Numbered from the stretch's first letter, positions 26,312 through 35,588 are shown. The stretch: DNA of 61,897 bases from Flavobacteriaceae bacterium (GCA_028284745.1 JANQRC010000004.1:1-61897); one strand, 5' to 3'. A program made the numbers and translations. Notes: generated from the sequence alone by a model not told the origin.

Positions 26312-27796
26312 ATGTTGAGTGTTGAAGGAGAAAGGATGTTGCTAGAATTGCTCATCGAGGAATTCAACACCATAGCCTTTCAGTTTGCCATGCAAGACGA
26401 TGACCAGTTTGAACTACTTTATGCGAGCGATAATGTAGAAAAGGTTCTTCAGTTCGATACTTTTCAAACAGATGACGACCATTCTAGGCTTGTTGGTCTG
26501 GTCTATCCATCCGACCTTTTGCTGCTACGTGACAGCCTTTGCGGAGCCAGAGAGAAGAATGCCAAATGGATAGCCGAATTCAGAGCGACCATTAACGATG
26601 AGTTGCGATGGTTTCAAATAAAGGCTTCCCCTGAAAAGGACATGCAAGGTGGAGTCATCTGGTCTGGGTTTCTCCAAGATATCTCTGAAGACCGCCTGCT
26701 TATTGAGAGTGCCTTGTACAACAAGGAAAGGTTAGAGTTTGCCTTGGAAGGATCCAATGATGGCGTGTGGGATTGGAACGCTATCAACAACAAGACCTTC
26801 TATTCGGAACGTTCGGTAACCATGCTAGGGTACGATATAGACGAAGTAGAGTTCATGTCTACTTGGTGGGATGAGAAAGTACATCCTGATGATCAGCCAG
26901 CCTATTTCTCTGAAATGAGGAAACACATGGACGGCCTGTCACCTAACTATCTTTTAGAGTATCAGATACAATGTAAGGATGGTTCTTACAAATGGATCCT
27001 AGACCGAGGGAAAGTAATGGAATGGGACGAGCGTGGCAAGCCAAAGAGAATCATCGGCACCCATTCTGACATCAGTGGGCGAAAGAAGAACGAGCAGACA
27101 TTAAAGAACTCTATCGATATCATCGCAGAGCAAAACAAGCGCTTGTTGAATTTTGCGCACATCGTCTCGCACAACCTTAGAAATCATGTGGGCAACTTTC
27201 AGATGACCTTGGGTTTTCTGGATGAACCTACCACTGCTAAAGAACAGCAGGAAACCATTGGCTATCTTCGTACCATCTCAGATTCGTTGTCGCAGACCAT
27301 GGAACATCTAAATAAGGTCGTTGCCATACAGGTAGATTCTCAAAAGCAAAAAGAGTCGCTGAACCTTGCTGATAAAGTAAGCGCTACCTTAGAGCTCATC
27401 AAAGGCGAAGTCAACGCCAAGCAGGCAACAATTGTCAATAGCGTTGATTCGTCACTTTTTATAGAACACTTACCAGCGTATTTGGATAGTATTTTGCTCA
27501 ACTTATTATCTAACGCATTGAAGTATAGCGACCCTGCACGCAAACCGGTCATATCAATAGTTTCAGAGACAATAGAAGGGAAAACTATTTTGAGGATCTC
27601 GGACAACGGTAGCGGCATCGATATGGAAAAGTACGGGCATCAACTCTTCGGAATGTACCAGACCTTCCACGGGAATGAGAATGCCACGGGTATCGGCCTA
27701 TTCATCACAAAGAATCAAATTGAGGCTCTTGGTGGTACTGTTTCAGTAGAAAGTACACTTGGTGAAGGTACCACCTTTACCATTGAATTTGTCTAG
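26312..27796 (+). CDS. PAS-domain sensor histidine kinase (soluble)
   Basis: A 494-residue kinase with no signal peptide or membrane helix, so it acts in the cytoplasm. Two PAS-like regions precede the kinase core: one at about 15-135 (VYPSDLLLLRDSL) and a clear PAS_3 domain at about 145-255 (DGVWDWN, WWDEKVHPDD, HSDISGRK). His287 in AHIVSHNLRNHVGN is the phospho-acceptor; the ATPase domain follows (NLLSNALKYS, ISDNGSGIDM, GIGLFITKNQIE). No response regulator is adjacent, so it is an orphan kinase here. Its stop interlocks with the murI stop. Confidence 0.92.
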   Translation: MLSVEGERMLLELLIEEFNTIAFQFAMQDDDQFELLYASDNVEKVLQFDTFQTDDDHSRLVGLVYPSDLLLLRDSLCGAREKNAKWIAEFRATINDELRWFQIKASPEKDMQGGVIWSGFLQDISEDRLLIESALYNKERLEFALEGSNDGVWDWNAINNKTFYSERSVTMLGYDIDEVEFMSTWWDEKVHPDDQPAYFSEMRKHMDGLSPNYLLEYQIQCKDGSYKWILDRGKVMEWDERGKPKRIIGTHSDISGRKKNEQTLKNSIDIIAEQNKRLLNFAHIVSHNLRNHVGNFQMTLGFLDEPTTAKEQQETIGYLRTISDSLSQTMEHLNKVVAIQVDSQKQKESLNLADKVSATLELIKGEVNAKQATIVNSVDSSLFIEHLPAYLDSILLNLLSNALKYSDPARKPVISIVSETIEGKTILRISDNGSGIDMEKYGHQLFGMYQTFHGNENATGIGLFITKNQIEALGGTVSVESTLGEGTTFTIEFV

Positions 27797-28578
27797 AAGT
27801 CTAAATAGTTGACCTCGACATTTTCGTTGATCAGTGACTTTAACACATCAATGTTTGAAGAGTTGCTGAAGAACTGAAGGGATCTTGTGCCCACCGAGTC
27901 ATTCAATAGATCGTGTTTCTCCAAGACCGATTTTGTCTGACGAGCAACGGCTTCGCCAGAATCGATGATCTTCATGGCCGGTGGCAGCATTCTTCTCAAA
28001 GTAGGGATCAGATACGGATAATGACTGCATCCAAGTACGATATGATCCGCTTTGGCTTTCACCATGGGTCGAATGTATTTGTTGAGCAAAGTGTACATCT
28101 CTCTGCTTGAGACCTCTCCTCCTTCTATAAGCTCTACCAGACCGTCGCCGATTTGCTCTACCACTTCTATATCGTTGGCAAAAAGATTAGACGTTTTATG
28201 AAAAAGCTGACTGCTGAGCGTCCCTTCTGTAGCGAGGATGCCGACAACTCCCGTTCTGGTTTGCAAAGCTGCTGGCTTAATGGCAGGTTCGATGCCTATA
28301 AAGGAAATGGGGTAGGAGCTTCTCAATTCATCAATGGCATTGGTGGTCGCCGTGTTGCAGGCCACTACGATGAGCTTACAGCCCTTTTCAATGAGAAGCC
28401 TAGTGTTCTTATGGCTAAGCTCAAGGATCTTCTCTTTTCCTTTGGGACCATAGGGCGCATTCTTGCTATCGGCTAGATAGATGGTATGCTCGTTAGGCAG
28501 AAGTCTGCGCACTTCTTTCCAAATGGAGGTCCCGCCAACACCTGAATCAAAAAAACCAATTGCCTGTGAGCTTGCCAT
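27793..28578 (-). CDS. murI: glutamate racemase
   Basis: A 261-residue Asp/Glu racemase. GFFDSGVGGTS is the N-terminal signature, and the two catalytic cysteines lie in VACNTATTNA and LGCSHYPYLIP. It makes D-glutamate for peptidoglycan in the cytoplasm. The ATG at 28578 is chosen over a TTG two codons earlier: the -7 box ends 3 nt before it, which makes a leaderless transcript likely. It follows the ompH genes but has its own promoter and is separated from them by a terminator. Confidence 0.95.
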   Translation of the reverse strand: MASSQAIGFFDSGVGGTSIWKEVRRLLPNEHTIYLADSKNAPYGPKGKEKILELSHKNTRLLIEKGCKLIVVACNTATTNAIDELRSSYPISFIGIEPAIKPAALQTRTGVVGILATEGTLSSQLFHKTSNLFANDIEVVEQIGDGLVELIEGGEVSSREMYTLLNKYIRPMVKAKADHIVLGCSHYPYLIPTLRRMLPPAMKIIDSGEAVARQTKSVLEKHDLLNDSVGTRSLQFFSNSSNIDVLKSLINENVEVNYLDF

Positions 28579-28581
28579 TTT

Positions 28582-28589
28582 CAAAGATA
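28582..28589 (-). promoter_or_regulatory. -7 promoter box of murI, probably leaderless
   Basis: The complement reads TATCTTTG, a perfect TAnnTTTG, ending 3 nt before the murI ATG. The upstream edge abuts the ompH terminator T tract. No proper -33 element is seen because the hairpin occupies that position. Confidence 0.5.
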
Positions 28590-28614
28590 AAAAACTGCCT
28601 CACAAGGAGGCAGT
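28589..28614 (-). terminator. intrinsic terminator of the bamA-ompH operon
   Basis: On the minus strand ACTGCCTC (28614-28607) pairs with GAGGCAGT (28601-28594), an 8-bp stem with a 5-nt loop, followed by five T. It lies 30 nt after the last ompH stop and abuts the murI -7 box. Confidence 0.85.
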
Positions 28615-28644
28615 CTTCAAATTAACAATTCTATATCAAGATAA

Positions 28645-29148
28645 TTATATGCCAAGTTCGGTCTTGACATCTTGCAAAAGGTCTTTGCCGTTTGCTACCA
28701 CGACTAGATTCCCTGCGATGTCCAATACAAAGTCGATGCCTTGTGCTTGGGCTACCTTGTTAATGGCCGCTCTTGCTTTTTCAAAGATCGGAGCAGTAAG
28801 TTCGGCCTGTCTCTTCTGGATCTCCTGGGCTGCACTTTGCTCAGCCTCTTTGATGCGCTGCTGCAGGTCTAGGATCTCTTGCTGCTTTTGCTCGGCCTCT
28901 TCTTGGGTGGTGGTGGGAGGTAAGTTCTGGATTTCTTGGATCTTGGCTTGAAACTCCTTGTAAACGCCTTCAAACTGGGCTTTGTAGTTGTCCTCCAACT
29001 TTTTTAGATCGCTCTGTGCTTGAACCATCTCGGGCATATCTTTCAGCAATTCTTGGCTATTGATGTGTGCTATATTGCTTTGAGCAGTAGCGGCAACGCC
29101 GATGAATAAGAAAGCGCCGATCATGAAGCTTGTAAGTACTTTTTTCAT
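28645..29148 (-). CDS. OmpH/Skp-family periplasmic chaperone, copy 3
   Basis: A 167-residue protein with a signal peptide ending VAATAQ and a small OmpH/Skp-type body: a short beta motif (NIAHINSQELLKDMPEM) at the start, a long coiled coil (about 50-125), and a C-terminal segment FVLDIAGNLVVVANGKDL. Skp proteins are trimeric chaperones that hold outer-membrane proteins on their way to BamA, encoded upstream in this operon. The ATG at 29148 gives a better signal peptide than one four codons earlier. Closely related to the copy just upstream (YVLDSSQGGGVIVHQGKDL). Confidence 0.88.
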   Translation of the reverse strand: MKKVLTSFMIGAFLFIGVAATAQSNIAHINSQELLKDMPEMVQAQSDLKKLEDNYKAQFEGVYKEFQAKIQEIQNLPPTTTQEEAEQKQQEILDLQQRIKEAEQSAAQEIQKRQAELTAPIFEKARAAINKVAQAQGIDFVLDIAGNLVVVANGKDLLQDVKTELGI

Positions 29149-29161
29149 CATCTCAGGCATT

Positions 29162-29668
29162 TTAGAATCCTAGTTCTGCTTTTACTTCAGCCATGAGGTC
29201 TTTACCTTGGTGTACGATCACGCCACCACCTTGCGAAGAGTCTAACACGTAATCAAGGCCTTGTGCGCTAGCAACTTTCTCAACAGCCGCGCGTGCTTTG
29301 TCATACAAGGGCTTGATGAGGTCTTCTCTCTTCTTAGCGATATCTGCAGTAGCATCATCTCTGAATTTGCCCAGATCCTTTTGAAGTTGCTCCACTTCTT
29401 TCATACGAGCCTCATTGGTCTCGTTGGTCTGGCTTGCAGATTCTGCATCATACTGTTGAACTTTCGCTTGGTAAGAAGCCAGCTTCTGCTGAATATCTGA
29501 TTCGTATGATTTTGCAAGGTTCTCTACTTGTTGTAAAGCAGTCTTCATCTCTGGCATTGCTTGGATCAGTTCTTGCGTGTTGATGTGACCAACCTTGCTC
29601 TGAGCTGATATAAAACTGGTAGCTCCGATCATCATCAATCCTACCAACATGAATTTCACTTGTTTCAT
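29162..29668 (-). CDS. OmpH/Skp-family periplasmic chaperone, copy 2
   Basis: A 168-residue Skp-like protein with a signal peptide ending SFISA, the head segment KVGHINTQELIQAMPEMK and a coiled-coil body of the same length as copy 3. The pair look like a tandem duplication. Role as for other Skp proteins: periplasmic holding of unfolded outer-membrane proteins before insertion by the BAM complex. Confidence 0.88.
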   Translation of the reverse strand: MKQVKFMLVGLMMIGATSFISAQSKVGHINTQELIQAMPEMKTALQQVENLAKSYESDIQQKLASYQAKVQQYDAESASQTNETNEARMKEVEQLQKDLGKFRDDATADIAKKREDLIKPLYDKARAAVEKVASAQGLDYVLDSSQGGGVIVHQGKDLMAEVKAELGF

Positions 29669-29710
29669 GGATGTAAATTTAAGTTAAGTGTATTTAGTAT
29701 TTAGGTGTTA

Positions 29711-30568
29711 TCAATTGTTATTCTCTGCATCAGGGTCTTCCTGGTCGTTATCTTCTTTTGCCTTTTTTCGTTCTTCTTCCTTGGCCTTCTTTCTGGCTTC
29801 ACGCTCTGCCAACAACTTCTTCCTTCTTTCTTCGTATGCTTTCTTCTTGGCCTCCCTTTCCTCTAACTTCTTCTGCTTTAATTCTTCAAGTTCTCTCTGT
29901 CTTTCTTCCCTTTCTTCTTGAGCGGCTTGTTTTCTAGCCTCTAGCTCGGGATTTACGCTTTCCTCGGGTTCTATGGTAACCGTATCGTCATCTTCACTAA
30001 AACGTTGCTTTCCTTTCTTTGACTTGGCCTCTCTTTCTGCTCTCTTTTCTGAGCGGTTGAGGCTTCTGAGCACCAGGTCGCTGATGTCGTGCTTCTCTAG
30101 CGCATAGAGCATCACAGCATCTGAGCGGTCAAAGACCATGTCATATCGTTTGTTCTTGGCAATCTCTTGCACTGCCGAGAAAACTTGGTCTTGAACAGGT
30201 TTTGCTAGCAAGCTTCGCTGCACTACCAGATCACCTTGAGGCCCAAATCTGTCTTGTTGATAGTCGAGTAATTCTTTTTCAAGAATTGCGATCTCTTCTT
30301 CGCGCTCTTGTGCCAATTCTTTGGTGAGCAAGACCTTTTCGACGCTTAGGTCTTTCTTCATTTGCTCGATAGCACTTCTTCGCTGTTCTATCTCGCCTTT
30401 CCATTTCTGTACTTTGGCGCCTAGTTGTGTATTGGCTTGCTGGTATTCATTTACATTTTCTAAGATATATTCCATATCGATATAAGCAACGCGAATACCA
30501 CGCTGCGCCTGTATGTTGAAAGCCGAAGCCAACAAGACTGTCAATAAGAAAAGAACATTGGTTTTCAT
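29711..30568 (-). CDS. OmpH/Skp-family protein, long form with charged tail, copy 1
   Basis: A 285-residue OmpH-like protein. Signal peptide (LFLLTVLLASAFNIQA), then the family head VAYIDMEYILENV and a coiled coil, with TVTIEPEESV marking the end of the conserved part. The last 80 or so residues are a low-complexity Arg/Lys/Glu run that would form a long single helix, ending in an acidic DNDQEDPDAENNN. This tail sets it apart from copies 2 and 3. It lies 36 nt after bamA. Confidence 0.88.
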   Translation of the reverse strand: MKTNVLFLLTVLLASAFNIQAQRGIRVAYIDMEYILENVNEYQQANTQLGAKVQKWKGEIEQRRSAIEQMKKDLSVEKVLLTKELAQEREEEIAILEKELLDYQQDRFGPQGDLVVQRSLLAKPVQDQVFSAVQEIAKNKRYDMVFDRSDAVMLYALEKHDISDLVLRSLNRSEKRAEREAKSKKGKQRFSEDDDTVTIEPEESVNPELEARKQAAQEEREERQRELEELKQKKLEEREAKKKAYEERRKKLLAEREARKKAKEEERKKAKEDNDQEDPDAENNN

Positions 30569-30604
30569 GCCGTCGTGTTGTTTAAAGAAAATATCGTGCC
30601 AAAA

Positions 30605-33145
30605 TTAAAATTGTTGCCCAATGATGAAGTGGGTCTGCCACCCGCTGGTTTGGCCGGGAGTGATAAGGTCGTCATCGAAACCATAGCCAAAGTCAATGCC
30701 CAACAGCCCAAATGCAGGCATAAAGATACGAATTCCGAATCCTGCAGAGCGTTTTAAATCAAACGGATTGTAGTCTCTAAAATTGTCATAACCATTTCCT
30801 GCTTCAAGGAAACTTAGGCCATAGATCGTAGCCGAGGGGCTAAAAGTGATCGGATAACGAAGCTCTAGAGAGAATTTGTTGTAGATGGGTGATCCGTCGT
30901 TGCTAGAGAGTGATTGATTCTCGTATCCTCTAAGTGCGATGTTCTCTCTTCCGTCTAGAGTAAAGTTCCCGAGACCATCACCACCTAAAAAGAATCGCTC
31001 AAAAGGCGAGACCCCACGGTCACTATTGTAAGCCCCCAGATATCCAAAGTCTGCTTGCGTCTTAAGTACCAGCTTGGCAATGATATTGGTGTACCAAGTA
31101 CCGTTGAATTTTATCTTATAGTACTCTAGCCACTTGAAACGCTCTTGATCGATCTTTTCCAAGTCAGGGTCTCCATTTGCCAATTGGAATTCAGGGTCAT
31201 CCTCCAGATTGCCAAAATCAGTATCCGTAAATAAAGAAAACGGTGGCGTGAGTTTAGCACTCAAGGTGAAGGCAGAGCCTGTCATGGGGAATATAGGGTT
31301 AGGGCCACTACTATTTCTGCTTAAAGCCACTGTATATGCAGCGTTATTGGCAAAACCGTTTGAAATGTTCTGGAAGAAACTTGTGCGATAATTTTTCAGA
31401 TTATAGTGCTGAAAGCTCAACGCTTGCGAAAGCGAGAAATAATCATCTGGCACACGTAATCTTTTTGCCAGGCCAACTGATAGCCCAATGATATTGAAGC
31501 GTTGGTCTTTATCGACATCATTGGTCTGGAAGTCAAAGCGATACTGTGTGGTGTACGATAGTGAGGTAGAAAGTTGCACAGGTTGCCTGCCGCCTAGCCA
31601 AGGCTCAGCGAACGAGAAGCTGTAGGTCTCGAACAGTCTGCTGGCCTGAAGCCTAAGCGCAAGTGTTTGGCCATCACCCATGGGAAGCGGCTTCCAGGCA
31701 TCTTTATTGAAAATGTTCGCTACAGAAAAGTTATTGAAAGAAAGCCCCAGGGTTCCTATGAATCCACCACCTCCATAACCACCTTGTAGCTGGATCTGAC
31801 TGGCACCTCTTTCTACAAGGCTGTACTCGATGTCAACGGTGCCTGCATTGGCATCTACACTTTTGAAGTTGGGAGAGATCTGTTCCGCATCGAAAAACCC
31901 TAATTGCCCAAGTTCCCTTACCGTCCTAACAACGTTACTTTTACTGTATTTATCTCCTGGCTTGGTACGCAGTTCTCTAAATATCACATGGTCGTTTGTG
32001 CGGTCGTTACCTACGACAGTGATCTTATTGAAATAGGCCAACTTCCCCTCTGTGACCCTGATCTCGAAGTCTATGGTGTCATTGGCTGCAGAGACTTCTA
32101 CTGGATTTATTTGCGAGAAGAGATATCCATTGTTTTGATAGAGGTTGGTGAGATCTTCGGCATCGGGCTTTGTTTGGTCTTGGATACGTTTTTTAAGGAG
32201 CACTCCATTGTATACGTCTCCCTTTTTTATGCCCAATACACGTGAAAGTTGCTCGCTCGTATAAGCTGCATTCCCTATAAACTTTATATCGCCAAAATAA
32301 TAACGGTCTCCTTCTTCAAGGTCAATGGTAAGGTCTAATGTATTGTCGTCGTTTATAGAGATAGAGTCAGAAAGGATACGCGCATCTCTATATCCTCTTT
32401 CTTTGTACTTGTCGATAATGGAAGTCAGGTCTTCTCTGTAGTCATCTCCGATGTACTTGGACTTCTTCCAAAAGCGAAGCGGGCTTTTACGCTTGGTATT
32501 AGACATCTGCTTCCTTACTTTTTTGTCCGAAAGCTTCTCGTTCCCGTTGATGTGGATGTTCTTGATCTTTACGCGTTCGCCTTTATCTATGTTCACCAGC
32601 ATTCTGACATTGTTGGTCCCTGTGGTGTCGGGCGTAGTATTGATGTTCACCTTGGTGTTGAAATACCCTTGCTTCTTGTATTTGTTTACAATGTAGTTTT
32701 TGGTGTTGGTGATAAAACTTTCGGTTACTTTTTTGCCTTTTTTAAGATCGGTCTCTTTGATGACCTTTTCTTTCTTACGCTCTTTGATGCCATTTATCTT
32801 AACAGCAGTAAGGGTTGGTAGCTCTTGGACGGCAAGCTCTAAGGTTACCTTGTTGTCATCTTTGATGTCGATAATGTAAAAGGAGATGTCACTAAAGAGG
32901 TTAAGCCCCCATAGTTTTTTGGTGACATCGCTGATCTCTTGCCCTGGTATGATGATCTCTTGTCCTTTTCTTAAGCCAGTATAGGCCACGACGGTCTGCT
33001 GGTTGAAGCTCTTGACCCCAGTGACCTTTATATCTTCAATGATGTACTTCTTTCCTTTTACAAAATCTTGTGCATTGGCGATTTGGCCTGTGACAAGAAA
33101 TAAGATGATAATAAGGAATCCAACGTATTTTTTATGCATCAACAT
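30605..33145 (-). CDS. bamA: outer-membrane protein assembly factor BamA
   Basis: An 846-residue Omp85 protein: signal peptide ending QIANAQ, five POTRA domains (about 25-440; repeats such as IEDIKVTGVKSF, VKINGIKERKK, VKIKNIHINGN), and a 16-stranded C-terminal barrel with the conserved VRGY-type motif seen as LRGYENQS. It inserts beta-barrel proteins into the outer membrane and is essential. The start at 33145 (or 33139) overlaps the uppS 3' end by 8-14 bp. An in-frame start at 33175 would extend far into uppS and lacks a signal-peptide beginning. Confidence 0.95.
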   Translation of the reverse strand: MLMHKKYVGFLIIILFLVTGQIANAQDFVKGKKYIIEDIKVTGVKSFNQQTVVAYTGLRKGQEIIIPGQEISDVTKKLWGLNLFSDISFYIIDIKDDNKVTLELAVQELPTLTAVKINGIKERKKEKVIKETDLKKGKKVTESFITNTKNYIVNKYKKQGYFNTKVNINTTPDTTGTNNVRMLVNIDKGERVKIKNIHINGNEKLSDKKVRKQMSNTKRKSPLRFWKKSKYIGDDYREDLTSIIDKYKERGYRDARILSDSISINDDNTLDLTIDLEEGDRYYFGDIKFIGNAAYTSEQLSRVLGIKKGDVYNGVLLKKRIQDQTKPDAEDLTNLYQNNGYLFSQINPVEVSAANDTIDFEIRVTEGKLAYFNKITVVGNDRTNDHVIFRELRTKPGDKYSKSNVVRTVRELGQLGFFDAEQISPNFKSVDANAGTVDIEYSLVERGASQIQLQGGYGGGGFIGTLGLSFNNFSVANIFNKDAWKPLPMGDGQTLALRLQASRLFETYSFSFAEPWLGGRQPVQLSTSLSYTTQYRFDFQTNDVDKDQRFNIIGLSVGLAKRLRVPDDYFSLSQALSFQHYNLKNYRTSFFQNISNGFANNAAYTVALSRNSSGPNPIFPMTGSAFTLSAKLTPPFSLFTDTDFGNLEDDPEFQLANGDPDLEKIDQERFKWLEYYKIKFNGTWYTNIIAKLVLKTQADFGYLGAYNSDRGVSPFERFFLGGDGLGNFTLDGRENIALRGYENQSLSSNDGSPIYNKFSLELRYPITFSPSATIYGLSFLEAGNGYDNFRDYNPFDLKRSAGFGIRIFMPAFGLLGIDFGYGFDDDLITPGQTSGWQTHFIIGQQF

Positions 33146-33887
33146 TCTGCTTGAGTTGTTCACTTGTTTTTCCAAATCTACGTTCTCTTTGTTGATAGTT
33201 CAGGATTGCTTTGTGTAGTTCTTCTTCGTTAAAATCAGGCCAAAGCACAGGAGTGAAATAGAATTCGGCATAGGCAACTTGCCATAAGAGAAAGTTGCTA
33301 AGCCTGTGTTCTCCACTGGTCCTGATCATGAGGTCGACATTGGGTAGGTCATGCGTGTAAAGATGCTCATTAATCATTGATTCGTCAATAGCATCCTCAG
33401 AAATTATGTTATTTTTAACTTTAGAGGCGATCAGTTTAACAGCATTTTTAATTTCCTCCCGGGCACCATAGCTCAATGCGATGGTGAGGACCATCTGGTC
33501 ATTGGTCTTGGTCTTTTCGATGACCTCGGCCAATTCCTTTTGAGCGACTTTTGGGAGGTCTTTGGTGTTGCCTATTGTATTGAGTCTAATATTGTTTTTG
33601 GCCAGCGTTTTCATTTCCTTCCTCAGAGAGGAAATTAACAATCGCATTAGCGTATCGACCTCGAGCTTTGGGCGTTTCCAGTTTTCGGTAGAAAAGGCAT
33701 AGAGCGTGAGATACTTCACGCCGATATTGCCGCAGGCTTCAACGGTCTTTCTCACGGCCTTTGCCCCATTCTCATGGCCAAACACACGTTTCTTCCCACG
33801 TTGCTTGGCCCAGCGGCCATTGCCATCCATAATGATAGCCACATGTTGTGGAATGTTACTTTTGTCTATGGGCTTGGTATTGGTCAT
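33132..33887 (-). CDS. uppS: undecaprenyl diphosphate synthase
   Basis: A 251-residue cis-prenyltransferase. HVAIIMDGNGRWAKQRG is the N-terminal signature with the catalytic Asp; LYAFSTENWKRP and DLMIRTSGEHRLSNFLLWQ are the other conserved blocks. It makes the C55 lipid carrier for peptidoglycan and other envelope polymers, in the cytoplasm at the membrane. The ATG at 33887 puts the family core at the usual distance from the N-terminus; a start at 33917 would overlap the upstream gene by 11 bp. Confidence 0.95.
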   Translation of the reverse strand: MTNTKPIDKSNIPQHVAIIMDGNGRWAKQRGKKRVFGHENGAKAVRKTVEACGNIGVKYLTLYAFSTENWKRPKLEVDTLMRLLISSLRKEMKTLAKNNIRLNTIGNTKDLPKVAQKELAEVIEKTKTNDQMVLTIALSYGAREEIKNAVKLIASKVKNNIISEDAIDESMINEHLYTHDLPNVDLMIRTSGEHRLSNFLLWQVAYAEFYFTPVLWPDFNEEELHKAILNYQQRERRFGKTSEQLKQNVDA

Positions 33888-33906
33888 GTTTGTACAGTTC
33901 CCTTGC

Positions 33907-34605
33907 TCAATTTTCATCAAAGCAGGAGTAGCATGGTTTTTTCGTGAAAGCGTACGTAAGTGTTAGCCCAGTGAAGACATACCAGTCGTCACTGTTCACA
34001 TTGCCAAATCTTATGTTGTTGACTCCGTTGAAGAAATCAGGATTGCTTCCGTCTATACCATCCGTGAAGGTATATCTGGCTCCAATCTCGGCTCCCAATA
34101 CAAACTTTGGGGTGATGTTGGTTTTAAAACCGACGATCATGGGGATGTTAAGAGCCATTTCGTTGTCAGTAGACAATTGCGTTCCAGCCGTATCGTAAAA
34201 GAGACCGTCATAAAAGAAAATTCCTAACCCCAGAGACACATAAGGTGTGGCTACAGGTCTTTCTTGATGCAGGTCGAAATCGAAAAAATTGAATTCGATC
34301 CCAGTGGAAAACTCAGTGACATCATTGTCAAATGTAAACCCACGCTGAACTCTTGCTGAGCTGTCCGAGTCAAAATCACTCGCTTGTAGCTTGCCATGAA
34401 TGATGCTTCCTCGAAGTGCATATCTGGAATTGATGTTCCACTTATAGATGACGCCAAAGGCTACTTTTTTTGGATTTATATAATTGGTCGCCCCGATGTC
34501 TCCTATGAAGTTTGTTCCCCCAAGGTATAGCCCCAACTCATTGATCTGTGCGTGACCAATGTTCGTAGAAAGGATAAGGGCGAATAAAACTGTTAACTTT
34601 TTCAT
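33907..34605 (-). CDS. DUF6089-type secreted outer-membrane protein
   Basis: A 232-residue protein with a signal peptide (TVLFALILSTNIGHA) and an outer-membrane beta-barrel pattern (NELGLYLGGTNFIGDIGATNYI, ending VFTGLTLTYAF). It is commonly found just before uppS and bamA in Flavobacteriia and I recognise it as the DUF6089 type. The function is unknown. The ATG at 34605 is chosen because it opens into the signal peptide; the upstream part of the frame is not coding-like. Confidence 0.8.
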   Translation of the reverse strand: MKKLTVLFALILSTNIGHAQINELGLYLGGTNFIGDIGATNYINPKKVAFGVIYKWNINSRYALRGSIIHGKLQASDFDSDSSARVQRGFTFDNDVTEFSTGIEFNFFDFDLHQERPVATPYVSLGLGIFFYDGLFYDTAGTQLSTDNEMALNIPMIVGFKTNITPKFVLGAEIGARYTFTDGIDGSNPDFFNGVNNIRFGNVNSDDWYVFTGLTLTYAFTKKPCYSCFDEN

Positions 34606-34715
34606 AAAATCAAAAAGTTCGCAAATATAACAATTAGGTTCACTAAAGCCCAATTTAAAGGGCATAGTCTGTGAAGTAAAACACCTTTTAAGGCTTTTTA
34701 TTGCTTAAGGATAGC

Positions 34716-35588
34716 TTAGTTCCGCTTGTCTTGCCCCCAAAGCATTTTGTTACGTAGTGTTTTAAGGAAGCTTTCTTCGGGAAGATGGGCCATTTTAATG
34801 TTGAAGGATGCTTTTTTTACGGTCAAGGCCACATCATTCTTAAGTGTGAAAATTCTCGAGTCTAGAGAAACTAGATGTTGCTCTTCTCTTCCGGACACTT
34901 TAAGGCTGATAGTGGTCTCGTCTGAAATTACAAAAGGACGCGCATTTAAGTTGTGTGGTGCAATAGGAGTTAAGACCAGATTATTGCTGTTCGGGTCGAT
35001 CACAGGGCCACCGCAACTTAAAGAATATCCTGTTGAGCCAGTGGGGGTAGATATGATAAGCCCGTCAGCCCAATAAGAAGTCAGATATTCGTTGTTTAGG
35101 TGGGTCTCTACGGTGATCATCGAAGTGGTGTTCTTTCGGCTTACTGTGATCTCGTTCAGAGCAAAGTTTAGAGCGCCAAAAACACTGCCTGATGGTTCGC
35201 TAACGCTTAGCAGGCTGCGCTCTTCGATGGCGTAGTTCTTTTTGAATATCTGCTTGATGGCCGCATCAATGCCTTCTTTCCGAACGGTTGCCAAAAACCC
35301 AAGTCGTCCCAGGTTAATGCCCAATATAGGGATGCCGAGGTCTTTTACGTAGGTGATCGCTCTAAGAATAGTGCCATCACCACCAACACTTAAAAGCAGG
35401 TCGAAACTCGTATCTAGCCCAACGTCAGAACTGAAGGTGTCAAGACCATTAGACATGCCCAAAGAAGCCAGGTACTGCTCTTCAATGAAAACCTCAGCCC
35501 CATGCCTGGAAAGCTGTCGAAGCATCTTCTCGATATAGTGCCGATGCCCATGATCGTAGGCTTGTCCGTAGATGGCTATCTTCATCAT
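34716..35588 (-). CDS. nadK: NAD kinase
   Basis: A 290-residue NAD kinase. VGGDGTILRAI supplies the catalytic Asp71 and the GGDGT motif, and TPTGSTGYSLSCGGP is the second family motif. It phosphorylates NAD to NADP in the cytoplasm. The start codon overlaps the stop of the CBS-domain gene by 4 bp, linking the two translationally. Confidence 0.95.
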   Translation of the reverse strand: MMKIAIYGQAYDHGHRHYIEKMLRQLSRHGAEVFIEEQYLASLGMSNGLDTFSSDVGLDTSFDLLLSVGGDGTILRAITYVKDLGIPILGINLGRLGFLATVRKEGIDAAIKQIFKKNYAIEERSLLSVSEPSGSVFGALNFALNEITVSRKNTTSMITVETHLNNEYLTSYWADGLIISTPTGSTGYSLSCGGPVIDPNSNNLVLTPIAPHNLNARPFVISDETTISLKVSGREEQHLVSLDSRIFTLKNDVALTVKKASFNIKMAHLPEESFLKTLRNKMLWGQDKRN

